64,000 bases of DNA from Hordeum vulgare subsp. vulgare (GCF_904849725.1 NC_058524.1:26567001-26631000); one strand, 5' to 3'; counted from the stretch's first letter, positions 34,672-45,668 are shown. Notes: generated from the letters alone by a model not told the origin. Numbers and translations: made by a program.

Positions 34672-35559
34672 GTATTCTCCACTTAATTAAGCCAAGACGA
34701 GCGGACAATTCTCTGGGTGAGACCTCTTCCTTCCCTATCTCATAAAACAAACAATGGAATATTTTTCAAACATGATTTCAACAAGGGTTTCTAAAATGAT
34801 CTCAACAAGAGTTTTTACAATCATTTCACTAAAATTTCTTTTACGATTTTAAGTAATATTTCCACTATGACTTCAACAAGATAACTACCATTAATTTGGA
34901 ATCTTCCTTTGTTTCAAAGTGACTTCCGTGGTAACACAGTTGATGAATGCGTGCGCATTCTTCATGTGGGAGAATGCCCCACCTTTGTACCCCCCCCCCC
35001 ACGGAGAGTACAATGTCCCTTCGTGCAAAGGCAGTCGTCTTCATGCGAGCAATGTAGCGGTGCCCGATGCGAAGGCTCTCCCTACCAACAAAGCTCGTCC
35101 TTCTCGACACTAGGAGTAGACCCACACCATCCCCGAGAACTTTCACTTTGCACATTCCTTTTTGTATCGCCAGGGAAAGTCGGCAAGCAAGGCTCGTCGT
35201 GCGCAACATGGACGTTAAGGGGTGAGTGTGGCGGTGATGGGCAAGAGGAAAGATAGGTGAGGAGTGGCATCTATGAAAGGGGAATATGGTGAGGTGTGGC
35301 TATGGTTAGTTTTATATACTAGTGATGGTTATGCTCTCGCAGGAAATAAGTCTGGATTTGCCGCTCGCTAGTGGAAAGTGTGCACAAAGTATGGATACAT
35401 CCACTAATTGGCACGAGTGGAAGCAACGGTCTATGTATAACTATGTCGTTCATAGGGTTGGGCATGGGAGTAAGGGACGAGCTGGAACTCCCCCATGTGC
35501 GGGCAGTTGGGTCTGGATGATGTTGTATATCATTGTCCCCATGCGTCCAAATATGAAGG
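34670..35559. other. Intergenic up to the second copia element
   Basis: Overlapping open frames at 34865-35256 on both strands have no recognised domain. A poly-C run lies at about 34990. The stretch before 35560 ends in GAAGG, the target duplication of the next element. Confidence 0.45.
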
Positions 35560-36526
35560 TGTTGGGGTTGGACAACAACAATGAGGTGCACAAATTCACC
35601 GACACAGCAAAATATGCAAACTATACAGCCCCCTTCACTTGTGATGAACTTTGGGGAGAGCTTCAACCAACAAGTAAGCAACAAAATAGCACAAATAACA
35701 TGCACATGGGACACATGATTTAACGTGGAAAAACCTCCTCAACTTGAGGAGTAAAAACCACGGTTGTGGACCGACCGGTCCACACAACTTCACTGTGAGA
35801 ATGATGAGCACAAAGTATTCTCTAGAACCTCTAGAAGATTTACAACACACTCTCCATATTACCAACCGACAACAACAACAACAACAACCACAAGAGGCAA
35901 GATTTCAGCACAGCAGAGTACACACAACTTTTGTCTCGTTCAATATTTTACAAACCGCTCTTAAACCGCTGAACCAAACATCACCAAATTTGGCAGAAAA
36001 GTACAGATACGAGTTCCTCATATCCCCTCAAAATTTTCAGCTCAATCGGGCATTGTTTTCCTACTCAAATTGTTCATCTCCCAAAACTACTCTGTTTTGA
36101 AACTGCACCAGTCAAATCTGACAAAACAACTCTCAAATCCTCAAACCAGCTAACCAAATCGAAGTACTCAAAGTAAGGAACGAGCTCACCAAGTTTGGGG
36201 TCGATCCAAGCACGTTTGAGCCTCCAATCACCAGGTTGAACATTGTCTAGTTAGATGCAGCAAATCTAGACAGAACCTCCACTTCTTGTTCTTCCTCTCT
36301 CTCACGGGTTGTGTTTTCTCTTGTGTGCTCTCTCTCACTCTCACTCTCACGAATGACATCCATCACCAGCAGGAGTGGAGTGGCTAGGGTGCTCTTCTTG
36401 CTTCCCTTTCCTTGGAAGCGCTCTCGACCATTGGATGCAACAAGGATCAACGCTTGGCATGTGTTGGACTTATGGGCTGATGTTGGGCTGCTAACACACC
36501 TTCATGTGGAGGGACTTAGCCCAACA
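35560..36526 (-). repeat. 3' LTR of the second copia element
   Basis: 967 bp, starting TGTTGGGGTTGG and ending TAGCCCAACA on the plus strand. It contains a CAACAACAACAAC run and words shared with 39150-40050 (CACTGTGAGAATGATGAG against CACTATGAGAATGTTGAG). Confidence 0.9.
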
Positions 36527-36699
36527 AACTCCCCCTCCCGGCAGCCATGCCAGCGAACCGGCGCCATACTTAGGGCTTCTTCCAAGTCACTACTTTAGTC
36601 AACATATCAAACCCATTGTCATGAATCTGAACCTTCTCATGTTGCATCTTCTTTTAATACAACACATCTCGAATCCAATGATAGCGGACTTCTAAATGC

Positions 36700-37200
36700 T
36701 TAGACCTCTAATGAAAACTTGCATTCTTACTCAAGTGCATAGAACTTTGGTTGTCACAAACCAACACATACTTATCTATCTTAAAACCAAGGTCACAAGC
36801 CAACCGTTTCAACCATAATATCTCTTTGCTTGCCTTTGTTACTGTAATGAATTCAGCTTCAGTTGTATTCAATACTACACACTTTTGCAACCTAATTTTC
36901 CATGACACTGCCCCCCCCCCCCCCCGCATAGATAACAAAGTAACCTGAAGTAGACTTCTGTCTGTCAACATTTCCAGCCATGTTAGAATTTGAAAAAGCA
37001 ATCAGCTTGGCCTCACCACCACCAAAGCAAAGCTTTGGATTTGTGCTACCCTGGAGATATCTCAAAATCCACTTCACGACTTCCCAATGAGGTCTTCCTG
37101 GATTAGACATAAATCTACTCACAGTACTAACTGCATGAATCCTTGTCATACCAAACTCTCTCTGGAACATCTTCCTGCAAATGATAACTTGGTGAAACAT
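36700..37200 (-). pseudogene. copia RNase H relic
   Basis: Minus-strand frames carry HWEVVKWILRYLQGSTN, AFSNSNMAGNVDRQKSTSGY, LNTTEAEFITVTKASKEILW and CDNQSSMHLSKNASFH, the order of copia RNase H. The frame shifts around a 17-18-base poly-C tract at about 36909-36926. RT motifs are absent upstream. Confidence 0.8.
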
Positions 37201-37800
37201 TGATAAGATAAACTGCAGTCATCAAAGCCTCACCCCAAAAGTGTTTACGTAGCGTTCCACTTGACAACAAGCATCTAACTCTCTCCACAATTGCCCTCTT
37301 CATCCTCTCAGCAAGACCATTCAGTTGTGGTGTCGATGGAGAAATTGATTCCTAATACCTTACTACTTGCAATATGCATCTAATGGCCTAATATACTCTC
37401 CTCCACTATCAGTGCGAATGCACGTGATCTTCTTTTCATGTTCTCTCTCAACTGATGGTTGGAATTGGTTGAATGCACCTAGTACTGCATCTTTACTCCT
37501 CAAAGTGAAGTCACAAATTTCCTAGACAAGTCATCAATAAAATTCACAAAGTACTTTGCACCACCAAGAGATCTTACCGACATTTTAGAAACATCGGAAT
37601 GTATCAAGTCTAGCTTCTCAGGCTTCTTGTGAGGGGGTAGAGTCTTGAAGACAACTCTGTGTTGCTTCCCTGCTAGACAATCTGAACATTTATTTATCTG
37701 AACTCCTTTTGTACCCTTCAATTTGTTTTCACTAGCACAGTCATCCCCTTCTCACCCATGTGCACAAGTATTTTGTGCCATAGGGCACAATGAGCATCCT
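37201..37800 (-). pseudogene. copia integrase relic
   Basis: Minus-strand pieces read KCSDCLAGKQHRVVF (GAG-pre-integrase Cys pair), LDLIHSDVSKMSVRSLGG, YFVNFIDDLSRK and IRTDSGGEYIRPL. Further 3' there is QLNGLAERMKRAIVERVRCL. The frame is broken several times. At about 37190 the sequence jumps to RNase H. Confidence 0.75.
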
Positions 37801-37981
37801 TCTCTAGTGCATTGCTAGAAGCACTAAAGATCTTAGTTTGAACATGATACAAAACTGAGACCATTTACCTCTTGCACCAATCATGTTGGCTTTGGTGAGC
37901 TTGTACTACCCTTTTCCAAAACTGCTCAAGTAATCATCACCATCAAGCAAACCAATTGAGATAACATTGAGACAAAGTGCC

Positions 37982-39060
37982 TCAACATGCCTCACACACT
38001 TGAGTCCTAACCTTGTACCATTTGCGGCCTCCAAATGCACATCTCTTCTTCCAATGATGGTTGTTCCTATCATTGTTCCCCATCTTCACAACACCTAAAT
38101 CATCGTATATATAGTTAGTCAAGATCTCTCTACAAGATGTAGCATGAACGGTAGCACCACTCCTTGGTATCCAAATCATCTCATCACCATGCACAAGGTC
38201 GATGGTTTCATCAGAAACAACAATGATCCTCTTCTCAATAGTGGAACCAAATCTGCACACATTACCTTCATGCATAACAAGTATGACGCCCTCTTCTACT
38301 ACAGTAACTCAGTTTCCCTCTGTGTTACTATCACTGTTAGCTTGCTTATGATCTTTCTTCTTCTTTTTGTTTTTGTTTTTCTTCCACTTGGCACATTGCC
38401 ACTTAATGTGGCCCTTTTGATGGCAATGATGGCACACATAATCAACATACTTGCCTCTTGATTTGCTCCTACCTCCTTCTGCCCCTTTACTTGGACCTCT
38501 GATCTTGCTTCTTTCCATGGACTGAGTAATCAACACCTCTAGATTCATCATTTAGTATCCTGGTTGTCACAAGATTCCAAGAGACAACTTCATTAGGTAC
38601 CGAATTGCAAACCGTGACCTTAAAGATCTCCCAGTTGTCTGTTAATGAGCCTAGTAGCAGCAAGGCTCTGGATTCATCTTCAAATGTTATTCCCATTTAA
38701 GAAAGCCGATTTATAATGCCTTGGAATGTATTCGCATGATCTGCAATTACAGTGCTCTCTTTGTACTTCAAACACAACAATTGTTTGATCAAGAACATCT
38801 TCTTGTACCCTCTTTTCGGGCAAACAACTCTTCCAATTTTTGTCATAAGTTGTGTGCATGTGTCTTATCAATGATATGGTTCAAAACATTGTCATCGACC
38901 AATTGTCGAATAAACCCACAAGCTTGATGATGAAGTACCTTCCACTGACCTTCCTCAATGCCCTCCGGCTTCTTAGTGGAGAACACTGGCTTCGAGTATT
39001 CTTTCACATATAATAATTCCTCCATCTCGCACTTTCATGCTTGGTAATTTGTACCATTCG
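37982..39060 (-). pseudogene. copia gag-protease relic
   Basis: The gag zinc knuckle is preserved (CHHCHQKGHIKWQC, about 38400-38440) beside a Lys-rich stretch. Gag N-terminal helices are spread over 38487-39025 in shifting frames. The protease region reads IPRSGATVHATSCRE, where the catalytic Asp of D-S-G-A is Arg. It is not functional. Confidence 0.75.
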
Positions 39061-39149
39061 AATATATCATCATGTTGGTATTCACTTCCATCTTTCATCA
39101 CAAGAAACTCAGCAATTTGCACAAGCAAACCAAGGATTTGATACCACTT

Positions 39150-40050
39150 TTTTGGGGTTGGATAGCAACAATTAGCTGCACCTATTCACCGACACAGCAA
39201 ATATGCAAACTACAGAACCCCCTCCACTTGTAGTGAACTTTGAGGAGAGCTTCAACCAACAAGTAAGTAGCGGAATAACACAAACAACATGCACATGTGA
39301 CACAGGATTTAACGTGGAAAAAACACCTCAACTTGAGGACTAAAAAATCAAGGTTGTGGACCAACTGGTCCACACAACTTCACTATGAGAATGTTGAGGA
39401 CAAAGTCTTCTCTAGAACCTCTACAGAGATTTACATCACACCCTCCACATTGCCAACCGGCAGCAACAACAACAACCACAAGAGGCAAGATTTCAGCAAA
39501 GCAGAGTACACACACCTTCTGCCCCCTTTAGTATTTTGCAAACCGCTCTTAAACCGCTGAACCAAATAGCACCAAATTTGGCAGACAAGTAGACACACGA
39601 GTTCATGAGATCCCCTCGAATTTCATCTCAATCTGACACCGTTTGCCTACCCAAACTATTCGTCTCCCTAAACTACTCTATTCTGAATTTGCAGCAGTCA
39701 AAGCTGACAAAACCAAGTTTGGGGTCGATTCAAGCACGTTTGAGCCTCCAATCACCTGGTTGAACACTGTCTAGTCAGATGCCGCAAAACGGGACAGCAC
39801 CTCCACTTCTTCTTCTTCCTCTCTCTAAGAGGTTGTGTTTTCTCTTGTGTGCTCTCTATCGCTCTCGCTCTCACGAATGGCAGCCGACAACAGCAGGGGT
39901 GGAGTGCCTAGGACTTTCTTCTTGCTTCCCTTTCATTGGAAGCGCTCTCAATCATTGGATGCAGCAATGATTAACGACTGAGATGTGTTGAACTTATGGG
40001 CTGATGTTGGGCTGCCAACACACTTCCATGTGGAGGGACTTAGCCCAACA
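39150..40050 (-). repeat. 5' LTR of the second copia element
   Basis: About 901 bp. The first bases (TTTTGGGGTTGG) show one change from the TGTTGG end of the other LTR. It ends TAGCCCAACA at 40050. It is shorter than the left LTR because of indels. Confidence 0.9.
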
Positions 40051-40379
40051 GAAGGCTGGTGGTCTCGATGTGGAGCGGCCTTGAAATATTCTGCAGGCCG
40101 AGACCGGTATGCCGACTCTTCTAGATCGCCATTTTCAAACACGTCACCGTACAAACGATTATTACGATGATCCAGGTGTTTTGGCGCATCACTATAGTTG
40201 CTCTAAGAGCGCAAAACCAACTCAATAGTGTGTTTCTCTCTCGTTTCATGTAGTTCAGTTCAGACATGCCAGCATGCCAAATATATTTTTATTTATTTAC
40301 AATAAATTGTGGAACTATTCTAAGATGGTATATTTGTTCGTTTCTATTTTCATTTGTGGGTTCCAACACAGTATCCCAA

Positions 40380-41290
40380 GTATAGTGGAAGCCTGGGGAT
40401 TCTTACTTTTGGACCGGGTTAATGGCTATGAAGAAATATTTCTTCTGCTATGGATCCTTCTTGATTAAGGGCAGTTCGGAAATTAGATTCTGGGAGGATA
40501 AGTAGCTAGGAAATGCCACACGTCTAGAACAATATCTGGCTCCATGCAATATTGTGCGTCATAAGGGTGATAATATCGCCACGGTATTGAAATCATTTTC
40601 GCCAAACGTGACGTTCAGAAGGTATTTAATAACACCCAGACTCCAATCGTGGAACATCCTGCTCGAGCGGTTGTCCACTGTGCATTTGTCAAATGGGTCC
40701 GATGTATTTCGATGGAACCTATATGGGGATGAAAAATTCTCAGTGGAGTCTATGTATGGAGCATTAATCCAGTCTAATGTACCAATGGATAATAACAAGA
40801 AAATATGAACGATGAAGATACCTCTTAGGAATAAAATCTTATCATGGTATCTTGGTCGCGAAGTCATTTTTATTAAAGATAACCTTATTAAGAAGAATTG
40901 ACGTGGAAGTCTCCAATGTGTCTTTTGTCATCATGATGGGACAATAAAATATTTATTCTTTCAGTGCAAATTGACTCGTTCTATTTTATCAGTCTTCCAA
41001 ATTGCTTCTCGCTTGTATCCTACTTGTAGTGTTACTAATGTATTTGGCAACCGGTTACAAGAGATTGATCACACAAATGATATGATTTTCAACGATAAAA
41101 GTACTTCTCTTATATATGCAGGTTATCTATAGATGTTTCAGAACTCTTTGTTTATGGTCTTCTCTTATATATGCAGGTTATCTATAGATGTTTCAAGACT
41201 CTTTGTTTATGGTCCTTTATACAACACATGGAGAACCGAAACCTATTTACAAAGGTGTGTACACTATTAAAAACTATGACGAAGGATACT
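40380..41290 (+). mobile_element. LINE (non-LTR) ORF2 3' remnant
   Basis: Broken frames carry the C-terminal part of a plant LINE reverse-transcriptase polyprotein: EIRFWEDK, LQSWNILLERLSTVHL, FRWNLYGDEKFSVESMYGAL, MKIPLRNKILSWYL, then the zf-RVT zinc motif CVFCHHDGTIKYLFFQC. In-frame stops occur (about 40502, 40806, 40898). A ~57-bp unit (CTTATATATGCAGGTTATC...) is duplicated in tandem at about 41101-41213. No poly-A tail or TSD was identified. Confidence 0.8.
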
Positions 41291-41490
41291 TTTACCCAAC
41301 ATGCAGAGACCAGATATAAGACTTAAATCTTTGAAGTAATAAAGCGATCTTTTAGAAAAAAGAAATAGAGGAAGCAACCAAGCGGTATGTGAAACGTGTC
41401 AATGTTACAATAGCACAAGAACAAAAAAGCAAAATACGCAATCAGTTTCACATCTCATTCAAACCAGTCAACACAATCTCTGGTGAGTAG

Positions 41491-41742
41491 TATATATAGG
41501 AGGAAGAAATCGCCATGGACAGCGCCTTCGTTGATTAATTTGTAGACGAGATTGCACAAGAAGAAGGAAGCAAAATCAGCATCGCGATCTACAACTAGTC
41601 AACACATGGACCAGTCAACCGTAGCTATCAGTCAGTGACTGGATGAACTGTTTTGTACCGCAGCTTCACTGCTGCAAAGATAACTATTCCTGAGTACGTG
41701 GCCTCACGCAGCTGTTGCTCGGGTCGGTTTGATCGATCGGCC
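41491..41742 (+). promoter_or_regulatory. Leader of the sugar transporter: TATA box and three uORFs
   Basis: A TATATATAGG box at 41491-41500 lies about 250 bp before the main ATG. Three short upstream ORFs follow: 41515-41538 (MDSAFVD, in a good GCCATGG context), 41606-41638 (10 codons) and 41643-41693 (16 codons). All end before the main start at 41743. If transcription starts just after the TATA box, all three lie in the mRNA leader and could lower translation of the transporter. Confidence 0.5.
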
Positions 41743-43287
41743 ATGGCGGCTGGCAGCTTCGGCGTCTCCGAGAGCAATGACGGAGGATGTGGCGGAGGAA
41801 GGGTCACGGCCTTCGTGGTGCTCTCCTGCATCACCGCCGGCATGGGTGGCGCCATCTTCGGCTACGACATCGGGATCGCGGGCGGCGTGTCGTCCATGGA
41901 GCCGTTCCTGCGCAAGTTCTTCCCGGAGGTGTACCGGCGGATGAAGGGCGACTCCCATGTGAGCAACTACTGTAAGTTCGACAGCCAGCTGCTCACCGCC
42001 TTCACCTCCTCGCTCTACGTCGCCGGCCTGCTCACTACCTTCCTCGCGTCCGGCGTCACGGCCCGCCGTGGTCGTCGCCCGTCCATGCTCCTTGGAGGTG
42101 CTGCCTTCCTTGCTGGCGCCGCTGTCGGCGGCGCGTCCCTGAACGTTTACATGGCCATCCTGGGGCGTGTGCTCCTCGGCGTCGGCCTCGGCTTCGCGAA
42201 CCAGGCCGTGCCGCTGTACTTGTCTGAGATGGCGCCTCCGCGGCACCGCGGCGCGTTCAGCAACGGCTTCCAGTTCAGTGTCGGTGTCGGCGCGCTCGCG
42301 GCCAACGTGATCAACTTCGGCACGGAGAAGATCAAGGGAGGCTGGGGATGGCGCGTCTCGCTGTCCCTCGCCGCCGTGCCAGCCGGGCTCCTGCTCGTCG
42401 GCGCGGTCTTCCTCCCGGAGACGCCCAACAGCCTCGTCCAGCAGGGCAAGGACCGCCGTGATGTGGCGCTCTTGCTGCGTAAGATACGCGGAACCGACGA
42501 CGTCGACCGCGAGCTGGACGGCATCGTCGCGGCCGCCGACAGCGCTAAGGCGGCCGGCAGGAGCGGCCTGCGGATGCTCCTCACCCAGAAGCGGTACCGT
42601 CCTCAGCTTGTTATGGCGGTGGCGATCCCTTTCTTCCAGCAGGTGACGGGGATCAACGCGATCGCCTTCTACGCGCCCGTGCTGCTGCGCACGATCGGCA
42701 TGGGCGAGAGCGCGTCGCTCCTGTCCTCGGTGGTCACGGGCGTGGTCGGCGCGGCCTCCACCCTCATCTCCATGTTCCTGGTTGACCGGTTCGGCCGCCG
42801 CACGCTATTCCTCGCCGGTGGCACGCAGATGCTCGCCTCGCAGCTGATGATCGGGGCCATCTTGGCGGCGAAGCTCGGCGACGACGGTGCCGTCAGCAAG
42901 GAGTGGGCGGCGGCGCTGATCTTCCTGATCGCGGTGTACGTGGCCGGGTTCGGGTGGTCGTGGGGGCCGCTGGGGTGGCTGGTGCCGAGCGAGATCTTCC
43001 CGCTGGAGGTGCGGTCGGCGGGGCAGGGCGTGACGGTGGCGACGAGCTTCGTGTTCACGGTGTTGGTGGCACAGACTTTCCTGTCCATGCTATGCCACAT
43101 GAGGGCCGGCATATTCTTCTTCTTCGCGGCGTGGCTGGCCGCCATGACGGCGTTCGTGTACCTCCTGCTGCCGGAGACGAGGGGCGTGCCAATCGAGCAG
43201 GTGGACAGGGTGTGGCGCGAGCACTGGTTCTGGAGAAGGGTCCTGGGATCCGATTCCGAGGAGGCGCCAGCGAGCGGGAAACTCTGA
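41743..43287 (+). CDS. H+/monosaccharide symporter, STP family
   Basis: Intronless 514-codon gene for a 12-helix major facilitator that imports hexoses with protons across the plasma membrane. TM1 has FGYDIGIAGG with Asp42, the proton-coupling Asp position of STPs. Cys77 (SNYCKFDSQ) and the Cys of MLCHMRAG match the pair that holds the extracellular lid in this family. Also present are RRGRRPS, the sugar-transporter signature LGVGLGFANQAVPLYLSEMAP-like segment, PETPNSL, QQVTGINAIAFYAP (TM7), VDRFGRR, the EIFPLEVRSAGQ region and PETRGVP. The ATG at 41743 (GGCCATGG) is chosen because the frame further upstream lacks an ATG. It is very GC-rich, as grass STPs often are, with no frameshift or stop. 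Substrate and tissue cannot be read from sequence. Confidence 0.93.
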   Translation: MAAGSFGVSESNDGGCGGGRVTAFVVLSCITAGMGGAIFGYDIGIAGGVSSMEPFLRKFFPEVYRRMKGDSHVSNYCKFDSQLLTAFTSSLYVAGLLTTFLASGVTARRGRRPSMLLGGAAFLAGAAVGGASLNVYMAILGRVLLGVGLGFANQAVPLYLSEMAPPRHRGAFSNGFQFSVGVGALAANVINFGTEKIKGGWGWRVSLSLAAVPAGLLLVGAVFLPETPNSLVQQGKDRRDVALLLRKIRGTDDVDRELDGIVAAADSAKAAGRSGLRMLLTQKRYRPQLVMAVAIPFFQQVTGINAIAFYAPVLLRTIGMGESASLLSSVVTGVVGAASTLISMFLVDRFGRRTLFLAGGTQMLASQLMIGAILAAKLGDDGAVSKEWAAALIFLIAVYVAGFGWSWGPLGWLVPSEIFPLEVRSAGQGVTVATSFVFTVLVAQTFLSMLCHMRAGIFFFFAAWLAAMTAFVYLLLPETRGVPIEQVDRVWREHWFWRRVLGSDSEEAPASGKL

Positions 43288-43963
43288 AGGAGAGAAACAG
43301 AGTAGTCAACTCATCCTAGTGTAGTTTCAGAGTTGTAGCACACAAATCATCCGGCATACAGTTTCAGAGATAAAAATCATCATGCACACAACATACTAGT
43401 AGAACACAAATAACAACCATCAAATCAAATATGTAGCATACTGTTTCACATAATGTACAAATTGGAAGATGAAAGATTCTAGATCAATGTATGCAGTGCT
43501 CTTCATTATTGCTCAGCAATGCATTAGTTCAGAAAATGATTACCCCTGAACGCGTAGTCATTCTAGATTACAATGAACTCGTGATCACTGTATTACTTAT
43601 TGGTTTTGCTGAAACTCAGCTAGCTGTATTGATTTTTTTTTCATGTCACAATTTGTGTGCTTTCTAGCTTTTTTTCTTGTGCGTTTCCTAGCTGGACAGG
43701 TTGTGTATCAGGCTGCTGTCTATTGTTTGGAGCTCTTTTCTTCAGCTAGCGGCCTGTTTCTCCTGGCCGTTTATTTCTAGCCCCCTTAGCCCGCTGCATC
43801 ATTGCATACAAGAACCACTGCCTTTCTTGTTTGTTTTAATATTTTTTGGTTTCCTTTTTCTTTCATTATTTTTTATTTTTTCATGTAGTTATTTATTTTT
43901 CACTTTTCCTTTCATGAGTTTTTTTATCTTTACGTGTAGCTCTTTCATAACATTAATATTTAA
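43288..43963. other. Transporter 3' flank, no further gene
   Basis: Presumed 3' UTR, then T-rich DNA (43620-43950). The 43701-43976 open frame is T-rich low complexity and is not supported as a gene. Confidence 0.5.
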
Positions 43964-44445
43964 AGTCGGGTCGTAATTGCAAGATTTGAAATGTGGCCGC
44001 AACTGTAAATATTTGAAGTTGGGTCGCAACTGTAAGTATTCAAAGTCGGGTGACAACTGCATGTATTTGAAGTCGGACCGTAATTGCAAGTATTCAAAGT
44101 CGGGTCGCAATTGCAAGTATTCAAAGTCTAATCACAACTTCAAATATTCAAAGTCAGGTCGCGATTGCAAGTATTCGAAGTCGGACCGCAACTGCAAGTA
44201 TTCAAAGTAGGGTCGTAATTACAAGTATTCAAAGTCTAATCGCAACTACAAATATTTAAAATCAGGTCGCAATTGCAAGTATTCGAAGTCGGGCCGCAAC
44301 TGCAAGTATTCAAAGTAGGGTCGCAATTGCAAGTATTTATAGTCAGGTCACAACTCCAAATATTCAAAGTCAAGTCGCAATTGCAAATATTCATAGTCGG
44401 GACGCAATTGCAAGTATTTATAGTCGGGTCGCAACTGCAAATCTT
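43964..44445. repeat. 27-bp minisatellite (~18 copies)
   Basis: Tandem units with consensus TATTCAAAGTCGGGTCGCAA plus TTGCAAG repeat with substitutions but almost no indels. Because 27 is a multiple of three, the array stays open on both strands over long stretches. The plus-strand frame 43977-44210 reads a repeated CKYSKSGRN-like nonapeptide. There is no promoter or conserved flank suggesting a real protein. Confidence 0.9.
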
Positions 44446-44729
44446 ATTTGTACAGCAACTACATGGAAAAGCTAGAATCTAGTTGTTTTTTACTAAGAAA
44501 GAACCAAATTATTACATCACAATTCATATAATAAGGACACACTACTTCTTTGTACAAGAATATTCAGTGGTCAAAGTAGTTGAAACTAACAAGCCATTGT
44601 GTATGTGCTTCCTATATGGTTACCAGTTGATGGTTTAAACCTAGTTTTTGGAAAGAAAAGCTCATATATGGTTACCAGTTGAGAATCGTGCTTCAGTTAT
44701 TCTCCCGATATGCAAAATAATTTAAGATA
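44446..44729. other. Start of the first paralogous block
   Basis: From about 44560 (GGTTACCAGTTGA, AGAATCGTGCTTCA, CCGATATGCAAAATAAT) it matches 53490-53570. It is interrupted at 44730 by a MITE. Confidence 0.6.
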
Positions 44730-44943
44730 CTCCCTCCATCACAGTTTATAAGGCATGTACGTATACCTAGGTCGTTAATTTGATCAACTTAATGAGAGGC
44801 ATATATTATTAAAAATATATCATTAGAAACTTTAGATGTTCTATTTTCTAATGATATAATTTTCATGTTAAACAATATATTTTATATAAGTTAAATTGAT
44901 GACCTAGGTATACGTGCATGCTTTATAAACTGTGACGATGGAG
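44730..44943. mobile_element. Stowaway-type MITE with documented empty sites
   Basis: The ends are inverted repeats of about 40 bp (CTCCCTCCATCACAGTTTAT; the right end reads complement CTCCATCGTCACAGTTTATA), and both continue into CATG(T/C)ACGTATACCTAGGTC. TA lies on both sides. Paralogous blocks at 53565, 55630 and 63525 have the uninterrupted sequence (aagaTAtttt), so the insertion is exact. 214 bp. Confidence 0.92.
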
Positions 44944-44945
44944 TA

Positions 44946-45386
44946 TTTTTCTTGATTTTAGAAAGAGTAGCATTTACTCAGTGCAACATTGTACGTATGT
45001 GCAGTGTGCACCCAACCAAACCATGATATAAAGTCGGCGTAGAGCAAGCATGATGCTAGTGCAAGAGAGAAAGTAAATTATGAAGAGACACAAAGCTTGG
45101 TTGCCATGTTTTGATTAGACGGGACCCCAAAGTACATATTAGCAAGTCGTGGGCATCAGCGACATCGGGAAGATCAAGGCTACAAAGCGATGTCCACGGT
45201 GGGAGGGGACGCGCGAGGCGAGGAGCCGAGTGGATGCTACTAGTACCCCTGAAGCTCAGGAAGGAGCGGTACACGGTCGATGGAGGCCACGCAATAGGCA
45301 GAGAATTCTACACAATGTCACTGAACATCTCCACACTAGAGAACCGCATAACATAGCCCAAATCCATCAGAGAAAATATACACACA
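44946..45386 (+). repeat. Paralogous block R1, upstream of the small ORF
   Basis: Shares in order GAGTAGCATTTACTCAGTG, TGTACGTATGTG, AACCATGATATAAAGTCGGC, GAAGAGACACAAAGCTTGG and GTACATATTAGCAAGTC with blocks at 53590, 55650 and 63540. Each copy keeps a TATAAA-like word (45029 here), which could be a promoter element of the small ORF that follows in this copy. Confidence 0.75.
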
Positions 45387-45527
45387 ATGGCTTTTCTCTG
45401 CTCATTACTAGTACTTTTTGCTGCTGCTGCTACTTTTTTCTCTTGCCGCTCTGTTTTGGAGGGAAGAGGGAACGCCTGTCCTCAGGATATGGCCCAAATT
45501 GCTACTACCACTTCAAGAAAAGAATAG
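45387..45527 (+). CDS. Small putative secreted-peptide ORF (copy 1)
   Basis: A 46-codon ORF starting MAFLCSLL. Residues 4-19 form a hydrophobic core (Leu/Val/Phe/Ala) ending in FFSC, as in a signal peptide. A short polar tail with one further Cys follows (ACPQDM) and ends SRKE. A repeated block with a TATAAA-like word lies upstream. A near-identical second copy is at 45669-45809 and a decayed third at 56431-56571. No family is recognised, and it could be the first exon of a longer gene cut by the copia insertion 308 bp downstream. Coding status is uncertain. Confidence 0.4.
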   Translation: MAFLCSLLVLFAAAATFFSCRSVLEGRGNACPQDMAQIATTTSRKE

Positions 45528-45555
45528 CTATTGCCACACATTTTCCTTTTAACAG

Positions 45556-45659
45556 TGAAGGAATGAGCTCGTATTGCCTTAATGTATTCAATCCCTCTTG
45601 GGTGCTTATATACAGTTACAGAGGGAGAGATAAGAGGCCATAACGGCCACGAGGGGCAT
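45556..45659 (-). repeat. Partial copia LTR in the 282-bp duplication
   Basis: A copy of the first ~103 bp (plus-strand order) of the LTR at 45836-46057, preceded by the same TTAACAG. It ends at GAGGGGCAT and is fused to the start of the second small-ORF copy. Confidence 0.85.
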
Positions 45660-45668
45660 ATACACACA

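Larger units (their letters stand above)
35560..40050 (-). mobile_element. Degenerate Ty1-copia retrotransposon, TSD GAAGG
   Basis: LTRs at 35560-36526 and 39150-40050 flank a 2.6-kb interior read on the minus strand. The target duplication GAAGG is perfect at 35555-35559 and 40051-40055. A primer-binding site (GTGGTATCAAATCC) lies just inside the right LTR and a purine tract (GGGAGGGGGAG) inside the left. Gag, protease and integrase relics lead directly to RNase H, so RT has been deleted. Stops and frameshifts are abundant and the LTRs differ by indels, so it is older than the P450 insertion. Confidence 0.93.

Noticed and set aside
34909..35256. Cys-containing ORFs upstream of the second copia element
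   Set aside because: Open on both strands at once with no recognised domain, splice pattern or start context.
41653..41742. 30-codon upstream extension of the sugar transporter frame
   Set aside because: The extension begins at a TTG and has no ATG. The ATG at 41743 has a good context and places Asp42 and Cys77 exactly where the STP family has them.
43964..44445. CRISPR-like array
   Set aside because: The units are contiguous with no unique spacers, and the DNA is a plant genome.
43977..44482. Repeat-peptide ORFs (CKYSKSGRN and QVFEVGPQL types)
   Set aside because: Products of the 27-bp minisatellite length; no promoter or conserved flank.
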